A program made the position numbers and the translations under genes. Positions 43,494 through 52,403 of a DNA stretch of 64,000 nucleotides are shown here, piece by piece. Under the pieces are notes generated by a model. That model saw only the letters and a list, made by a program, of their open reading frames with translations, did no database searches and was not told the origin of the DNA. Source of the stretch: Comamonadaceae bacterium G21597-S1 (GTDB lineage Bacteria; Pseudomonadota; Gammaproteobacteria; Burkholderiales; Burkholderiaceae_C); NCBI GenBank assembly GCA_027214345.1, contig JAPWHR010000007.1, forward strand, positions 62,001-126,000. Reading direction: 5' to 3'. Numbering within the stretch: the first letter of the stretch is position 1; each line of letters starts with the position of its first letter.

Positions 43494-44330
43494 TTATGGC
43501 CAGGCCCGGACCACGGCAACGTTGGCCGATGCCAGGTCCTCCATGAAGTGTCCACCCGACAGGTAGTCGAATTCACGCTGGCGTGCCACACCTGGATGGT
43601 CACCGGACGATGTTTCCTCACCCAGACCCGGGTGGCAAAAGAGCAGGCCCCCCGGTGCTGGCAGTGCAGACATCCAGGCCTGCATCAGGGATCGATAGTC
43701 AGTGGCGCGGAAGTCGTACACACCCAGCAGCACGGAGTTGGCGTCCAATTTGCGCTCGTGCAGCAAAGGCACCAGCTTTCGGGCACCCGATTGACGGATC
43801 ACCCATCGCTTGAAGGCATGACCGGGTCCGATCACGCAAGCGGCGCTGCGCACGGCCGGTCGAGCCTGCATTGCATCGAGCGTATCGAACATGGCCGTGC
43901 GTACACCCGGGAATTGGTGGACGTGCTGGTGCCCGTCGACGAACTGCGGGCGCCGGCCCGCGTGCGTCACGAAAGACGTCCACTGGGCCTGGATCTCGCG
44001 TTGTATTGCTTCATGCGGCAACAGACCGAGGTGCGAACGCGCCATCAGCATGGGTAACGAAGGGAATGACGGCCAGACCGTCGCGAGATCGGGGCTCAGC
44101 GGTCTTCCGTTCGTCAGATTGATATGCAGGCCGATGGCGACGCTGGAGGGAAAATCCGTCAACATCGGTGCCGATTGTTCCCAGTCCGGTGTATTGGTCA
44201 TGCAGGACACGGCGGAGATGCGCTGGGCGCGCGCCAACTGCGCGATTGCGGCCGAGACACCCGGGGACAGGCCGAAATCGTCAGCGCAAATGGCGAGCAG
44301 TCTGGGTAACGGTTTGTGATGAGAAGTCAT
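43494..44330 (-). CDS. ChbG/HpnK (YdjC) family carbohydrate deacetylase
   Basis: The 278-residue protein has the YdjC metal site: LAICADDFGLSPGV with the Asp pair, IGLHINLTNGRPL with a His, and PQFVDGHQHVHQFPGV with the H-x-H pair. Members remove N-acetyl groups from amino sugars. The ATG at 44330 lies inside the end of the GT2 gene (50-bp overlap), so the deacetylase probably acts on a sugar transferred to a lipid carrier by that enzyme. Confidence 0.88.
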   Translation of the reverse strand: MTSHHKPLPRLLAICADDFGLSPGVSAAIAQLARAQRISAVSCMTNTPDWEQSAPMLTDFPSSVAIGLHINLTNGRPLSPDLATVWPSFPSLPMLMARSHLGLLPHEAIQREIQAQWTSFVTHAGRRPQFVDGHQHVHQFPGVRTAMFDTLDAMQARPAVRSAACVIGPGHAFKRWVIRQSGARKLVPLLHERKLDANSVLLGVYDFRATDYRSLMQAWMSALPAPGGLLFCHPGLGEETSSGDHPGVARQREFDYLSGGHFMEDLASANVAVVRAWP

Positions 44331-45306
44331 GGTGAATCGAATTCGTTTCGGCAACGGAAGGCTGGCCGGTCTCGTGGGCCACCAGATAGACCGGTCGTTG
44401 CTTGACCTCGTCGAAGATCCGGCCGATGTATTCGCCCAGGATGCCAATGGACAACAACTGGATGCCGCTGAGAAACATGATGCCCGCCACCAGCGTCGCC
44501 CATCCCGGCACGTCGACCCCGTAGATGAAGTGTTCAAGCACGATATAGACACCATAAGCGAGCGCAACACTGGCCACGGCCCCACCGACCGCGCTCCACC
44601 AACGCAGCGGCGCATTGGTGAACGCGGTGATGCCGGTGAATGCCAGCCGAGCCAGCCGCCGCATCGAAAAATGGCTCTTGCCATTGCGCCGCGGCTGTGG
44701 CGTATACGGGATCACGACGGTATTGAAACCGACCCACGCATACAAGCCCTTCATGAAGCGGTTGCGCTCGGGCAATGACCTGAGCGCATTCACGACACGC
44801 CGGTCCATCAACCGGAAGTCGCCGGCATCGACCGGAATGTAAACCGACGGATCCCGGTTGATCAGCGCATAGAACATGGAGGTTCCCACGCGTTTGAGCA
44901 GTCCTTCATCGGCGCGAGACTCACGTGCCGTACACACCATGTCTGCGCCATCGAGCCAGGCCTGCAACATGGTCGGAATGAGGGAAACCGGATGTTGCAG
45001 GTCCGCGTCGATCAGGATGACCACCTCCCCGTTGGCGCGGTCGATGCCGGCCGTCAATGCAGCTTCCTTGCCGAAATTGCGCGACAGGCGCACATAACGC
45101 ACGCCGGGACGAATCAGCCAGGGAATCATCGCAGCGGGCGTGTCGTCCTTGCTCCCGTCGTCAACGACGATCACCTCCCATGCATCGCTGAGTGCGTCAA
45201 GGCGTTCAGACAGACCCATCAACAGTGGCCCCAGGTTGCGGGCCTCGTTATAGGCCGGGACGACGCAACTGATCGCAGGGCGGGCGTTTCTCGGCTCATT
45301 GTTCAT
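44281..45306 (-). CDS. GtrB/ArnC-like glycosyltransferase family 2
   Basis: The 341-residue protein has an N-terminal GT-A domain: SCVVPAYNEARNLGPLL, VIVVDDGSKDDTP, VRLSRNFGKEAALTAGI and VILIDADLQHP with its metal-binding D-x-D-type motif. Two C-terminal membrane segments follow. Such enzymes load a nucleotide sugar onto undecaprenyl phosphate at the cytoplasmic face. Its ATG overlaps the preceding ArnT-like stop by 4 bp. The product would serve the two ArnT-like transferases in the locus. Confidence 0.9.
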   Translation of the reverse strand: MNNEPRNARPAISCVVPAYNEARNLGPLLMGLSERLDALSDAWEVIVVDDGSKDDTPAAMIPWLIRPGVRYVRLSRNFGKEAALTAGIDRANGEVVILIDADLQHPVSLIPTMLQAWLDGADMVCTARESRADEGLLKRVGTSMFYALINRDPSVYIPVDAGDFRLMDRRVVNALRSLPERNRFMKGLYAWVGFNTVVIPYTPQPRRNGKSHFSMRRLARLAFTGITAFTNAPLRWWSAVGGAVASVALAYGVYIVLEHFIYGVDVPGWATLVAGIMFLSGIQLLSIGILGEYIGRIFDEVKQRPVYLVAHETGQPSVAETNSIHHDFSSQTVTQTARHLR

Positions 45307-46946
45307 GGCAGGCTCGCTTCATGGGAGGCTTGCACGGCGGCGGGTGTCGTTCCGACAAGGGTCTGGAGATGCTTGGGCGGCCAGGAGAGACGCCACCAGG
45401 TGTCCGCAAAGGCGCCGCCGACAGGTACTCCGTCGGGCAAAGGTGTGCCGACCTGCAACTGCAGCATGGGTCCACGGGCCAGCGTCGCAGCGGCAGCCCA
45501 TGGGCTGCGATCCAACTGGCCATCAATCAGCACGACGGGCCTTTCCGGCAGCGCGTGTGCCAGCGCAGCCGCCAACACTTCCGGACCCGAAACGGCGACC
45601 AGTCGGCGTCCCGCCAGTGCCTTGCGCAAGGCTGGCTCCAATTGGCGCGCCAAGGCAGCGCTGTCAAAGCTGCGCCAATGGTGATCACGCAGGACTGCCG
45701 GGCCCCAAGCCGATGTGCCGATGCTCAACAACAGCAACGTGCCCTGGATGACCAGGAATGTGGCCGTGACATGGCGCAACGCCATGCTGCTCCATTGAAC
45801 CCGCGACCGCAGCACCTCCATGACCGCCGGCACGGCAAAAAGCAGATGGGGAGTGCCCCATGGAAGGTGCAGGTGCGAGCCGGCGACAAGGCCCACCAGC
45901 GGCATGAAGCCCAAAGGAAGCAGGCCCCATATCAGTATCAGCGCCCGGGCGGCGTCGGCTCGCGGCGGGGTTGGCCTGCTCACCCTCGAAGCGGCCATAC
46001 CCGTTCGGGCTGTGCGTTCGACGCGACGAGACTGCCGCTGCAACACCACAATGGTGATCAGCAGCAACCAGGCCGGCAGCGCGCGGTTCAACAATTGATC
46101 GGCGAGCCAGTTGACACCATCGGCGACCCGTTCGGGCATCGACAGGTGGGCACCCAGCGAGGACTCGATTGCGTAGCCCACCGGGCCAAAGTCATGTTCG
46201 CGCAACCATGACACGTGTGGTGCGAACATCAACGACGCGGTCAGCATCGCGAGCAGCAGGCCACGGCGCAGCGCCACATCTCTCCAACCGCGCTGATGCA
46301 GCCAGAACGCCAGCACCGAGGCCATGGAGACGGCGATCTGGTACTTGGTCAACATGCCCAGTCCGAGCGCCACCCCCAAGCCGATCCACCAACGCAGCCG
46401 GCCGGTCGTGCAGGCCTGCCAGCAAAGTGCGGCACTGGCAGTCGATACCAGCATCAGAACGGTATTGTGGTTATAGGTCGTGAACCGCGCGTTGTAGTAG
46501 GTGATGCACAGCGCTGCCAATACCCCGATGTAGGCGAACCGAGGGCCGCGCAACTGGCGCAATAGCCGCCAGAACAGCGCAATCGAGGCAATGTTGGCCA
46601 GCGCCGCCATCAAGTAGGTCGTCCAGACTTGGGGGCCAAACAACTTGACGGGTATCCAGTAGAGCCAGGTTGGTAGGGGTGGATGTTTGTAATAACCCCA
46701 CTGCAGGGATTGCACCCATAACATCTGCTCGATGTTGTCTGCGGGTGGTGAAACACTTGTGGCGGTGAGGGTCAAGAGCCAAAACAAACCGAACGTCAGG
46801 ACTACGATCGCTAGCAAAGAGTTGCTCGGCTTGCGCTCCCAATCGTTGAATTCGACCGATATGCGCGGATAGTCCATTGGCAGATCCACTGGCATGGGTC
46901 CGCCTCCCGCGGCATCGATCGCCTGCGACTGTTCCAGTGCTTTCAT
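45303..46946 (-). CDS. ArnT-like glycosyltransferase family 39 (PMT_2)
   Basis: The 547-residue polytopic protein opens with a hydrophilic tail, then a first membrane segment and a periplasmic loop with SPPADNIEQMLWVQSLQWGYYKHPPLPTW, the PMT_2 catalytic region. About ten further segments and a C-terminal soluble domain follow. It differs from the 41.5-kb transferase in its loop motif (D-N-I-E-Q in place of D-E-G-R-Y), so the two probably use different sugars or acceptors. It overlaps the GT2 gene by 4 bp. Confidence 0.87.
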   Translation of the reverse strand: MKALEQSQAIDAAGGGPMPVDLPMDYPRISVEFNDWERKPSNSLLAIVVLTFGLFWLLTLTATSVSPPADNIEQMLWVQSLQWGYYKHPPLPTWLYWIPVKLFGPQVWTTYLMAALANIASIALFWRLLRQLRGPRFAYIGVLAALCITYYNARFTTYNHNTVLMLVSTASAALCWQACTTGRLRWWIGLGVALGLGMLTKYQIAVSMASVLAFWLHQRGWRDVALRRGLLLAMLTASLMFAPHVSWLREHDFGPVGYAIESSLGAHLSMPERVADGVNWLADQLLNRALPAWLLLITIVVLQRQSRRVERTARTGMAASRVSRPTPPRADAARALILIWGLLPLGFMPLVGLVAGSHLHLPWGTPHLLFAVPAVMEVLRSRVQWSSMALRHVTATFLVIQGTLLLLSIGTSAWGPAVLRDHHWRSFDSAALARQLEPALRKALAGRRLVAVSGPEVLAAALAHALPERPVVLIDGQLDRSPWAAAATLARGPMLQLQVGTPLPDGVPVGGAFADTWWRLSWPPKHLQTLVGTTPAAVQASHEASLP

Positions 46947-47017
46947 TGAGAGGTCTCGATTTCAGCCAGATCTGGTCATGCCGCCGCGCCGATCGAATAT
47001 CTTGATGGCGGCATTCG

Positions 47018-47398
47018 TCATTGCCAAGCCATCCACATCCGCAGAACGATTACCAAGCTTGCGAGCCAAACACCAATGATGAACATCGCGGCAATGCGGC
47101 TTGTGGGGCGCTCCATCACCGCGGCCGCCTGCAAGCGCGACAGCACCAGAATTTCCGGTGGCAGCAAGCGAATCACCAGCAAGACGCCGGCAGGAACAAT
47201 GAGTAAATCATCCAAATAGCCGATGACAGGAATGAAGTCTGGAATTAGATCGATAGGGCTGAGTGCGTATCCCGCGATCAACACGGCAAACACTCTGATA
47301 GCGATCGGCGTGTTCGGATTACGTGCTGCGAAATAGACCGTCACTACGTCGCGTTTGATGCGCCGGGCCCATTCCTTTGCATGCTGGATCAATTTCAT
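47018..47398 (-). CDS. DUF1232 (YkvA family) membrane protein
   Basis: The 126-residue protein has the YkvA signature YALSPIDLIPDFIPVIGYLDD in its centre, flanked by hydrophobic segments, and a C-terminal membrane segment. Function is unknown; members are often found near envelope-stress genes. The ATG at 47398 fits the family length; a longer frame upstream does not. It lies 71 bp before the GT39 gene and 95 bp after the PAP2 gene, all on the minus strand. Confidence 0.82.
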   Translation of the reverse strand: MKLIQHAKEWARRIKRDVVTVYFAARNPNTPIAIRVFAVLIAGYALSPIDLIPDFIPVIGYLDDLLIVPAGVLLVIRLLPPEILVLSRLQAAAVMERPTSRIAAMFIIGVWLASLVIVLRMWMAWQ

Positions 47399-47493
47399 TG
47401 TTTGCACCTGTTCTTCAGCGGGTTTCAGTTTGTTCGCCAAGACCACCTCAATGCACTCACGAAAAAGTCGGAAATGACGACATGCGTCAGCAA

Positions 47494-48030
47494 TCAAGTT
47501 GCATGTCCTGCGAGCAAACGTGGCTGCAATATCGACTTGCTGACCAGCGCGCAGAACAGCCCCACGAGCAACCCCGCCACGACATCGCTTGGGAAATGCA
47601 GGCCCAGGCAAATACGGCTCCAGGCGATCAGGCCGGCGGCGGAAAGGGCCAGCAAGGCCACGATCGCGCGCCGGCAACTGATTGCTACCGCGGCGCCGAA
47701 CGCGAATGCCACGCTGGCATGGGTGCTCGGAAAACCTGCGGAGTTTCCGTGCTCGATCCATTGCTTGCCCAACTCCAGTGCGAACGGACGCGGCAACGCC
47801 AGCAGATGTTGACCGAGGCGTGCCAGCACCCATGCCATGGCCATCGCCAGCAACACCCGCCAGACGCCTCGACGGACATCACGCGGGGCGACGACCAAGG
47901 CACCGAACGTGCCGGCAACAATCAGGCCCGGCAGCTGCTGGCTGGCAAACATCGCCAGCTTGAGCATCCACGCGGGAGAATCCGGCGTGGCATTGAGCCA
48001 CAGGAAAAGCGAGGTATCGATCGGAAACAT
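47494..48030 (-). CDS. PAP2-family phosphatase
   Basis: The 178-residue inner-membrane protein has five or six hydrophobic segments and the three phosphatase motifs: LLALPRPFAL, GFPSTHASVAFAFG and SRICLGLHFPSDVVAG. Such enzymes remove phosphate from undecaprenyl pyrophosphate or phosphatidate-type lipids, or move phosphate to lipid A. A CTAAG box lies 44 bp upstream. It is one of two PAP2 genes in the locus. Confidence 0.9.
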   Translation of the reverse strand: MFPIDTSLFLWLNATPDSPAWMLKLAMFASQQLPGLIVAGTFGALVVAPRDVRRGVWRVLLAMAMAWVLARLGQHLLALPRPFALELGKQWIEHGNSAGFPSTHASVAFAFGAAVAISCRRAIVALLALSAAGLIAWSRICLGLHFPSDVVAGLLVGLFCALVSKSILQPRLLAGHAT

Positions 48031-48074
48031 GGTGCGGGCCCTATGAGGTGACCAGGCGACTATCGGAGCCTTGA

Positions 48075-48090
48075 ATTAGCTCTGCCTTAG
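48075..48090 (-). promoter_or_regulatory. CTAAG-N6-CTAAT box 2
   Basis: On the minus strand CTAAG and CTAAT lie 11 bp apart, ending 44 bp before the PAP2 start. The box overlaps the stop codon of the upstream gene, giving the PAP2 group its own promoter. Confidence 0.6.
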
Positions 48091-48569
48091 CGACGTTGCT
48101 GTTTGACCGCATAAATCCCCGGAACTGCTGCGGACACCTCTGCTGGAGCCATCACGCCGGCCAGATCCCGCGCCAGAACGGCAGCCAGCAATGTGGCGGC
48201 GGCGGTCCCGGCCAAGAAAGGGGAAACCGTAAGGACCTGGAACAGTCCAGCAAAGTTGGCGACCCTGCGTTGATAGGCACGGTCGAAAAGATGCGCTACG
48301 GCTTCGGCGTCGACCGAGTTGGAGCGTGCGCGTCGCAGGTCAAGCACCGGACCGCCGCCGGGCACATCGATCTTGTCGATGTTTCCCGTCGCAGCAGCAG
48401 GAACGGCTATCCCGGCCAGGAGCAGATCAAGCTGCTCCAGCAAGCGGCGTTGATCCTCTGGAGATGCGGCAGAGTAAACCTGCGCAAACAACTGCCCGAC
48501 CGTGATCTCGACGGCCTGGCAATCCGGGATGGCAATGGCCGGCAACGTGTGGGTAGATCGCGACGACAT
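48087..48569 (-). CDS. uncharacterised protein, paralogue of the 57.2-kb gene
   Basis: The protein has 160 residues from the ATG at 48569, or 169 from a GTG at 48596. An N-terminal helix VGQLFAQVYSAASPEDQRRLLEQL matches VGQVFAAAPAPDRSRLLEQL in the 57.2-kb protein. A C-terminal hydrophobic stretch (SPFLAGTAAATLLAAVLA) matches SPVMASSAAAALLVTVLL there. It is probably membrane-associated, of unknown function. Confidence 0.65.
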   Translation of the reverse strand: MSSRSTHTLPAIAIPDCQAVEITVGQLFAQVYSAASPEDQRRLLEQLDLLLAGIAVPAAATGNIDKIDVPGGGPVLDLRRARSNSVDAEAVAHLFDRAYQRRVANFAGLFQVLTVSPFLAGTAAATLLAAVLARDLAGVMAPAEVSAAVPGIYAVKQQRR

Positions 48570-48622
48570 GGCTTGACCTGCGACGGGACGGGCCACCGAC
48601 GGCCGGCGACGACAGGCAACGG

Positions 48623-48934
48623 CTACTTGACGATGAGGTCGTCCTTGACCTGCGTCACGCCTTTGACGCTGCGCGCCAGCGCAACGGCCTTGTCATGATC
48701 GGCCTGGCTCTTGACGAATCCGCTCAGTTGCACGACGCCCTTGAAAGTCTCCACGTTCACGGCTATGCCGTTGGCGAATTTTTCGTGCAGGATGACGGAC
48801 TTGACTTTGGTCGTGATCACCGCGTCGTCAACATACTCCCCTGTGCTCTCTTGTTTCTGTGTGCCGGCGCAGCCTGCCAGAACAATGACGAACAGGACAC
48901 CTGCTATCAAATGGGCGATGGATCGGTTCTTCAT
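48623..48934 (-). CDS. BON-domain lipoprotein
   Basis: The 103-residue protein has a lipoprotein signal with the lipobox LAGC (Cys 22) and one BON domain: DDAVITTKVKSVILHE, VNVETFKGVVQLSGFVKSQ and KAVALARSVKGVTQVKDDL. BON proteins of the OsmY/YraP type sit in the periplasm or outer membrane and protect the envelope under stress. Two CTAAG half-sites lie 218 bp upstream. Confidence 0.9.
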   Translation of the reverse strand: MKNRSIAHLIAGVLFVIVLAGCAGTQKQESTGEYVDDAVITTKVKSVILHEKFANGIAVNVETFKGVVQLSGFVKSQADHDKAVALARSVKGVTQVKDDLIVK

Positions 48935-49152
48935 GATGGTCTTTGTGAAAAATGCTTTCGCTGTTGTCGAATTTGGCCGTTGCTGCCTGCAGCGCCCGGC
49001 CAGGGTTCATGGGCTCAGTTGGGTACCGTGATCGTGGACACCTCCGATCGATGCATGCGCCGTTGTCAGACTGCTGGCGAGGCGAATTCCTGGCCAGGGT
49101 GCGGCTTCGAGCTGAAGCTGCCGTCAGCACGGGTGGACTGTGCCGACGGACT

Positions 49153-49168
49153 CTTAGTCCAGCCTTAG
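49153..49168 (-). promoter_or_regulatory. CTAAG-N6-CTAAG box 3
   Basis: On the minus strand two exact CTAAG half-sites lie 11 bp apart. The box is 218 bp before the BON gene, further than the other copies, but no gene lies between. The 296-bp gap holds nothing else I can name. Confidence 0.6.
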
Positions 49169-49230
49169 CAGGCAGGCAGGTCCGGGTCGTTACGGGCGCA
49201 TAGGAGGTGATGCTGATCGCGTGCCCAAAC

Positions 49231-49989
49231 TCAGTGGGCTCGAGCGGCCGCGCGCTGGCGGAACAGCAGCAGACACGTCAGAATGAATGCGAACAACACG
49301 CCGGAGGCGCCAACACGGCTCAGGTCCAGGCCACCTGCGCTGACGGGCTTGTCGAGAAAATCGCCAACCACGGCACCCAGCGGTCGTGTCAGGATGAATG
49401 CAGCCCAGAAGAGTGCCGTCCGCGATATGCTGCTGCGAAAGTAGGCAATGACAACCAGGGTGAGCAACGCACCAAAAACCAATGCTGCGCCGGTGTATCC
49501 GAGTCCTGCGGTGTCTGCGGTCCAGTCACCCAAAGCTGTTCCCAGCGTTTGCGAGAACATGACGGTGACCCAATAGAACATCTCGGCCTTCGGGGAGCCG
49601 ACGCTGGCGATGGACAGGGTTCCGGTGCTGCGCCGCCAAAAGACCAACGATCCCATCAACCCCGCAGCCAACAACAGCGTTCCGCCGGCGTAACCGATTC
49701 CCAGGGAACGATCGGCGAAGTCGGCCAACGTGGTTCCCACGGTCGTGGTGGCGATGATGGTCGACCAGTACAGGATCGGGCTGAACGTACGGGCTCTGAT
49801 CTGAGTACCGACGGCAATCAGAAAGGCAACGGCAAAAATGGCGGTCCCAACCAGGTAACCCAGATTCATGGACATCGATACGGCGTCGCCGCCTGTTTCG
49901 CCAAGGGTCGTTGCGGCGATCTTGATGATCCAGAACAAGAGGGTGACTTCTGGAACCTTGCTCAAGGCGGCGTTGTCGTTTTGGTTCAT
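49231..49989 (-). CDS. COG4705 membrane protein with four internal repeats
   Basis: The 252-residue protein has eight or so membrane segments. Four repeated cores are visible: TLGETGGD, TVGTTLAD, TLGTALGD and PLGAVVGD, each at a similar place in a two-helix unit. Proteins of this family are uncharacterised and often lie in metal or envelope-stress loci. A CTCAT-N6-CTAAG box precedes it. A paralogue is at 53.1 kb. Confidence 0.82.
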   Translation of the reverse strand: MNQNDNAALSKVPEVTLLFWIIKIAATTLGETGGDAVSMSMNLGYLVGTAIFAVAFLIAVGTQIRARTFSPILYWSTIIATTTVGTTLADFADRSLGIGYAGGTLLLAAGLMGSLVFWRRSTGTLSIASVGSPKAEMFYWVTVMFSQTLGTALGDWTADTAGLGYTGAALVFGALLTLVVIAYFRSSISRTALFWAAFILTRPLGAVVGDFLDKPVSAGGLDLSRVGASGVLFAFILTCLLLFRQRAAARAH

Positions 49990-50076
49990 GGTGTTGGTCT
50001 GTTGATATGACGATGGGCGAATGACCCGCCCCGCGATGGGTTCTCTGATGACCCGGGCAAATCGTATCGGTGCAGA

Positions 50077-50092
50077 CTTAGCCAGGAATGAG
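50077..50092 (-). promoter_or_regulatory. CTCAT-N6-CTAAG box 4
   Basis: On the minus strand CTCAT and CTAAG lie 11 bp apart, 87 bp before the COG4705 gene. It has the same two half-sites as box 7. It also lies in the divergent gap before the cyclase gene. Confidence 0.6.
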
Positions 50093-50224
50093 GACGGACG
50101 CCGCGACGCGCGGCCGGTTAGAGTTCCGCATGGTCAAGCACTTCAGACACTTCGCTGCCGGTCCCGGCGCGAGCACAGCGCGGATTTGGCCTGGTTCAAT
50201 GTTCAAAGCACCTGAAAGCCGATC

Positions 50225-51778
50225 GTGAAACAAGCTCGAACACCCATGGCGCTCGATTACCGCATTGTCTGGACGATGCTTGGGGGAAATCTGGGCGGAG
50301 CACTGCTGACAGTGGCCTACTTTCGGTTCCTGCATCCAGCCGTGCTGAAACACTCAAGCCTTTTCAGCGTCGTTGAACTGGGCTATTTTGTGGCGGCTTT
50401 CGCAGCACTCATCCTGGCGGGGCGAACCGTCGCGGCACGATGGTCACGCCGATTGCGCAGCGAGCGCGGGCCCTTGCCGTCTGGCGCCAAGGGTGAAAGC
50501 CTGCGTCGACGTGCCTTGCTGGTGCCCGCCTACCTGTCGACGCTGACGTTCACAGGCTGGGTGGCAGCCGCAGTCATATGGGGCGTCGTCTGGCCCTTGC
50601 TGACCGATTCGTTCACGATTGCCGGTGCCGTTCGGCAAAGCATCGGTCTGATCTTTGTATCCGGCACGATTGTCTCGGTCTACATTTTTCTTGCCACCGA
50701 ACGTATCTGGCGCGAGCGTATTCCGCAGCTCTTTCCCGACGGCGACCTCGCCGCGGCAAAGGCCCCCCGGCTTCAGGTCCGCACACGCATGGTGATTCTT
50801 TTCATGTTGATGAGTGTTCTGCCGATGGTTGTCTTGTCGGTGGCCACGCTGGCCCGGGCGAACGCCTTGATGCAGGCAGAAGTCGAAGCGCCGGAGGTCG
50901 TGATCCGCAACCTGGTGGTGATCCAGGTCGTGCTTGCCGTGACGGGGCTGTTTGTGGCAATGCGCCTGGCAAACTACGTGGCCGGCAGCGTGTCGCAGCC
51001 GCTGCGCATGCTGGTGTCGTCGATGCAACAGGTCAAGGCTGGCAATCTGCGCGTGTATTGTCCGGTCGTGTCCAACGACGAACTGGGTGAAGCTGGAGAG
51101 GGCTTCAATCAGATGGTCGAAGGTCTGCGCGAGCGCGAGGAGATTCGGGAAACCTTCGGCAGATACGTCAGCCCGCAGGTACGCGATGAAATTCTGACCG
51201 GTCGCGCAGAACTCGACGGCGGTTTGCGTGATGTCTCCATCCTGTTCGCGGACCTGCGCGGTTTCACCACCTGGGTGGAAGCGACCGATCCGTCGGTTGT
51301 CGTTTCCGATCTGAACGCCTACTTCAGCGAAATGGATGCCGCGATCCGCGAAAACGCAGGCCTGGTGCTCCAGTTTATCGGCGACGAGATCGAAGCCGTT
51401 TTTGGCGCACCGCAAGCGGATGATCGGCATGCCGACCATGCAGTTGCAGCGGCATTGGCCATGCAGCAGCGACTCGACGCCTTGAACGCAACACGCCGCG
51501 CTGCAGGCAAGCCAGATCTGCGCCATGGCATTGGTATTCACTCTGGGCAGGTGGTGGCGGGGAACATCGGCAGCGCGACCCGTATGTCCTATTCGCTTGT
51601 CGGCGACGTAGTGAATGTGGCATCGCGCATCCAGTCGCTCAACAAGGAGCTGGACACGCGCGTGCTGGTCAGTGCGGCGACCATCCATCAGCTAGGCGTC
51701 AATCCTCCGATGCGCGCTTTCCCTTCTGTGCGGATCAAAGGGCGTGTTGCCGAGGTCGAAGTGTTCGCGCTCGGTTGA
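50225..51778 (+). CDS. class III adenylate/guanylate cyclase with HAMP domain
   Basis: The 517-residue membrane protein has six N-terminal membrane segments, a HAMP linker near residues 245-300 and a C-terminal cyclase domain. The catalytic domain has the two metal Asp motifs SILFADLRGFTTW and FIGDEIEAVFGAP, and the transition-state stretch GIGIHSGQVVAGNIGS followed by YSLVGDVVNVASRI. FGRYVSPQVRDEIL is the usual entry helix. The start is a GTG at 50225 or an ATG at 50249. Product cAMP or cGMP is not decided here. Confidence 0.88.
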   Translation: MKQARTPMALDYRIVWTMLGGNLGGALLTVAYFRFLHPAVLKHSSLFSVVELGYFVAAFAALILAGRTVAARWSRRLRSERGPLPSGAKGESLRRRALLVPAYLSTLTFTGWVAAAVIWGVVWPLLTDSFTIAGAVRQSIGLIFVSGTIVSVYIFLATERIWRERIPQLFPDGDLAAAKAPRLQVRTRMVILFMLMSVLPMVVLSVATLARANALMQAEVEAPEVVIRNLVVIQVVLAVTGLFVAMRLANYVAGSVSQPLRMLVSSMQQVKAGNLRVYCPVVSNDELGEAGEGFNQMVEGLREREEIRETFGRYVSPQVRDEILTGRAELDGGLRDVSILFADLRGFTTWVEATDPSVVVSDLNAYFSEMDAAIRENAGLVLQFIGDEIEAVFGAPQADDRHADHAVAAALAMQQRLDALNATRRAAGKPDLRHGIGIHSGQVVAGNIGSATRMSYSLVGDVVNVASRIQSLNKELDTRVLVSAATIHQLGVNPPMRAFPSVRIKGRVAEVEVFALG

Positions 51779-51917
51779 ACAGCCCATTCCGCAAGGTTAT
51801 TGTGGCTGCGCGATCAGCATGGCCCAATGTGCTCGCCACCATCGCTGCGGGCATTTGCCATAAGCCGAGTGGTCAATATCTGGCCCAGATGAAATATTTT
51901 TAGTGATGATGCCAAAG

Positions 51918-51933
51918 CTCAGGATGGGCTAAG
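51918..51933 (+). promoter_or_regulatory. CTCAG-N6-CTAAG box 5
   Basis: The half-sites lie 11 bp apart and end 57 bp before the PepSY gene. The region then holds the leader repeat at 51957-51972. Confidence 0.65.
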
Positions 51934-51956
51934 TCGGCACGCTTAGCCTTGGAAGT

Positions 51957-51972
51957 ACGCAAATTTCTGCGT
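51957..51972 (+). promoter_or_regulatory. leader hairpin ACGCAAATTTCTGCGT (copy a)
   Basis: ACGCA and TGCGT form a short inverted repeat 18 bp before the PepSY ATG. An almost identical 16-mer lies at 56668-56683 before the CopK-like gene, in each case between a CTAAG box and the ribosome site. Confidence 0.55.
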
Positions 51973-51990
51973 GTCTTCAAGGAGAGATTC

Positions 51991-52341
51991 ATGTCAAAAA
52001 CCACCAAACTCGGCATCATTGCTGTCGCCCTGGCATCTGCCGGCGTCGTTGCGTTTGCCGCCAACACGATGGAGAACGACGCCGCCGCGCTCGCCAACGC
52101 CAAGATCTCACTGAGCCAGGCGATTGCCAGTGCGGAGCAACATACGGGCGGCAAGGCAGTACATGCCGAATTCGAACACACCCGCGCGGGATGGGCCTAT
52201 GAGGTTGAAACCGTCAACGGCGCCAAGGTCGTCGACGTCACTGTCGATGCCGCAACCGGCACGGTGGTCGCTGCCGTCGACGACAAGATGGACCGCAACG
52301 AGAAGAAGGAGAACCGCGAAGAACACGACGAACGCGATTGA
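51991..52341 (+). CDS. PepSY-domain periplasmic protein
   Basis: The 116-residue protein has a signal peptide (MSKTTKLGIIAVALASAGVVAFA) and one PepSY domain: ISLSQAIASAEQHTGGKAVHAEF and GWAYEVETVNGAKVVDVTVDAATG. The tail is highly charged (Lys/Glu/His/Asp), possibly metal-binding. The ATG at 51991 has AAGGAGA before it. PepSY proteins are often induced by PmrA-like regulators, in line with the box upstream. A terminator follows. Confidence 0.9.
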   Translation: MSKTTKLGIIAVALASAGVVAFAANTMENDAAALANAKISLSQAIASAEQHTGGKAVHAEFEHTRAGWAYEVETVNGAKVVDVTVDAATGTVVAAVDDKMDRNEKKENREEHDERD

Positions 52342-52358
52342 TTGAGCCACGTTGCATC

Positions 52359-52385
52359 GGGCGCCCGCACAGGGCGCCCTTTTTT
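52359..52385 (+). terminator. rho-independent terminator after the PepSY gene
   Basis: GGGCGCCC, a 5-nt loop, GGGCGCCC and six T residues. It lies 17 bp after the PepSY stop and 18 bp before the PAP2 start, so the PAP2 gene needs its own promoter or read-through. Confidence 0.88.
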
Positions 52386-52403
52386 GTGTTGTGAGGAGTT
52401 TCC

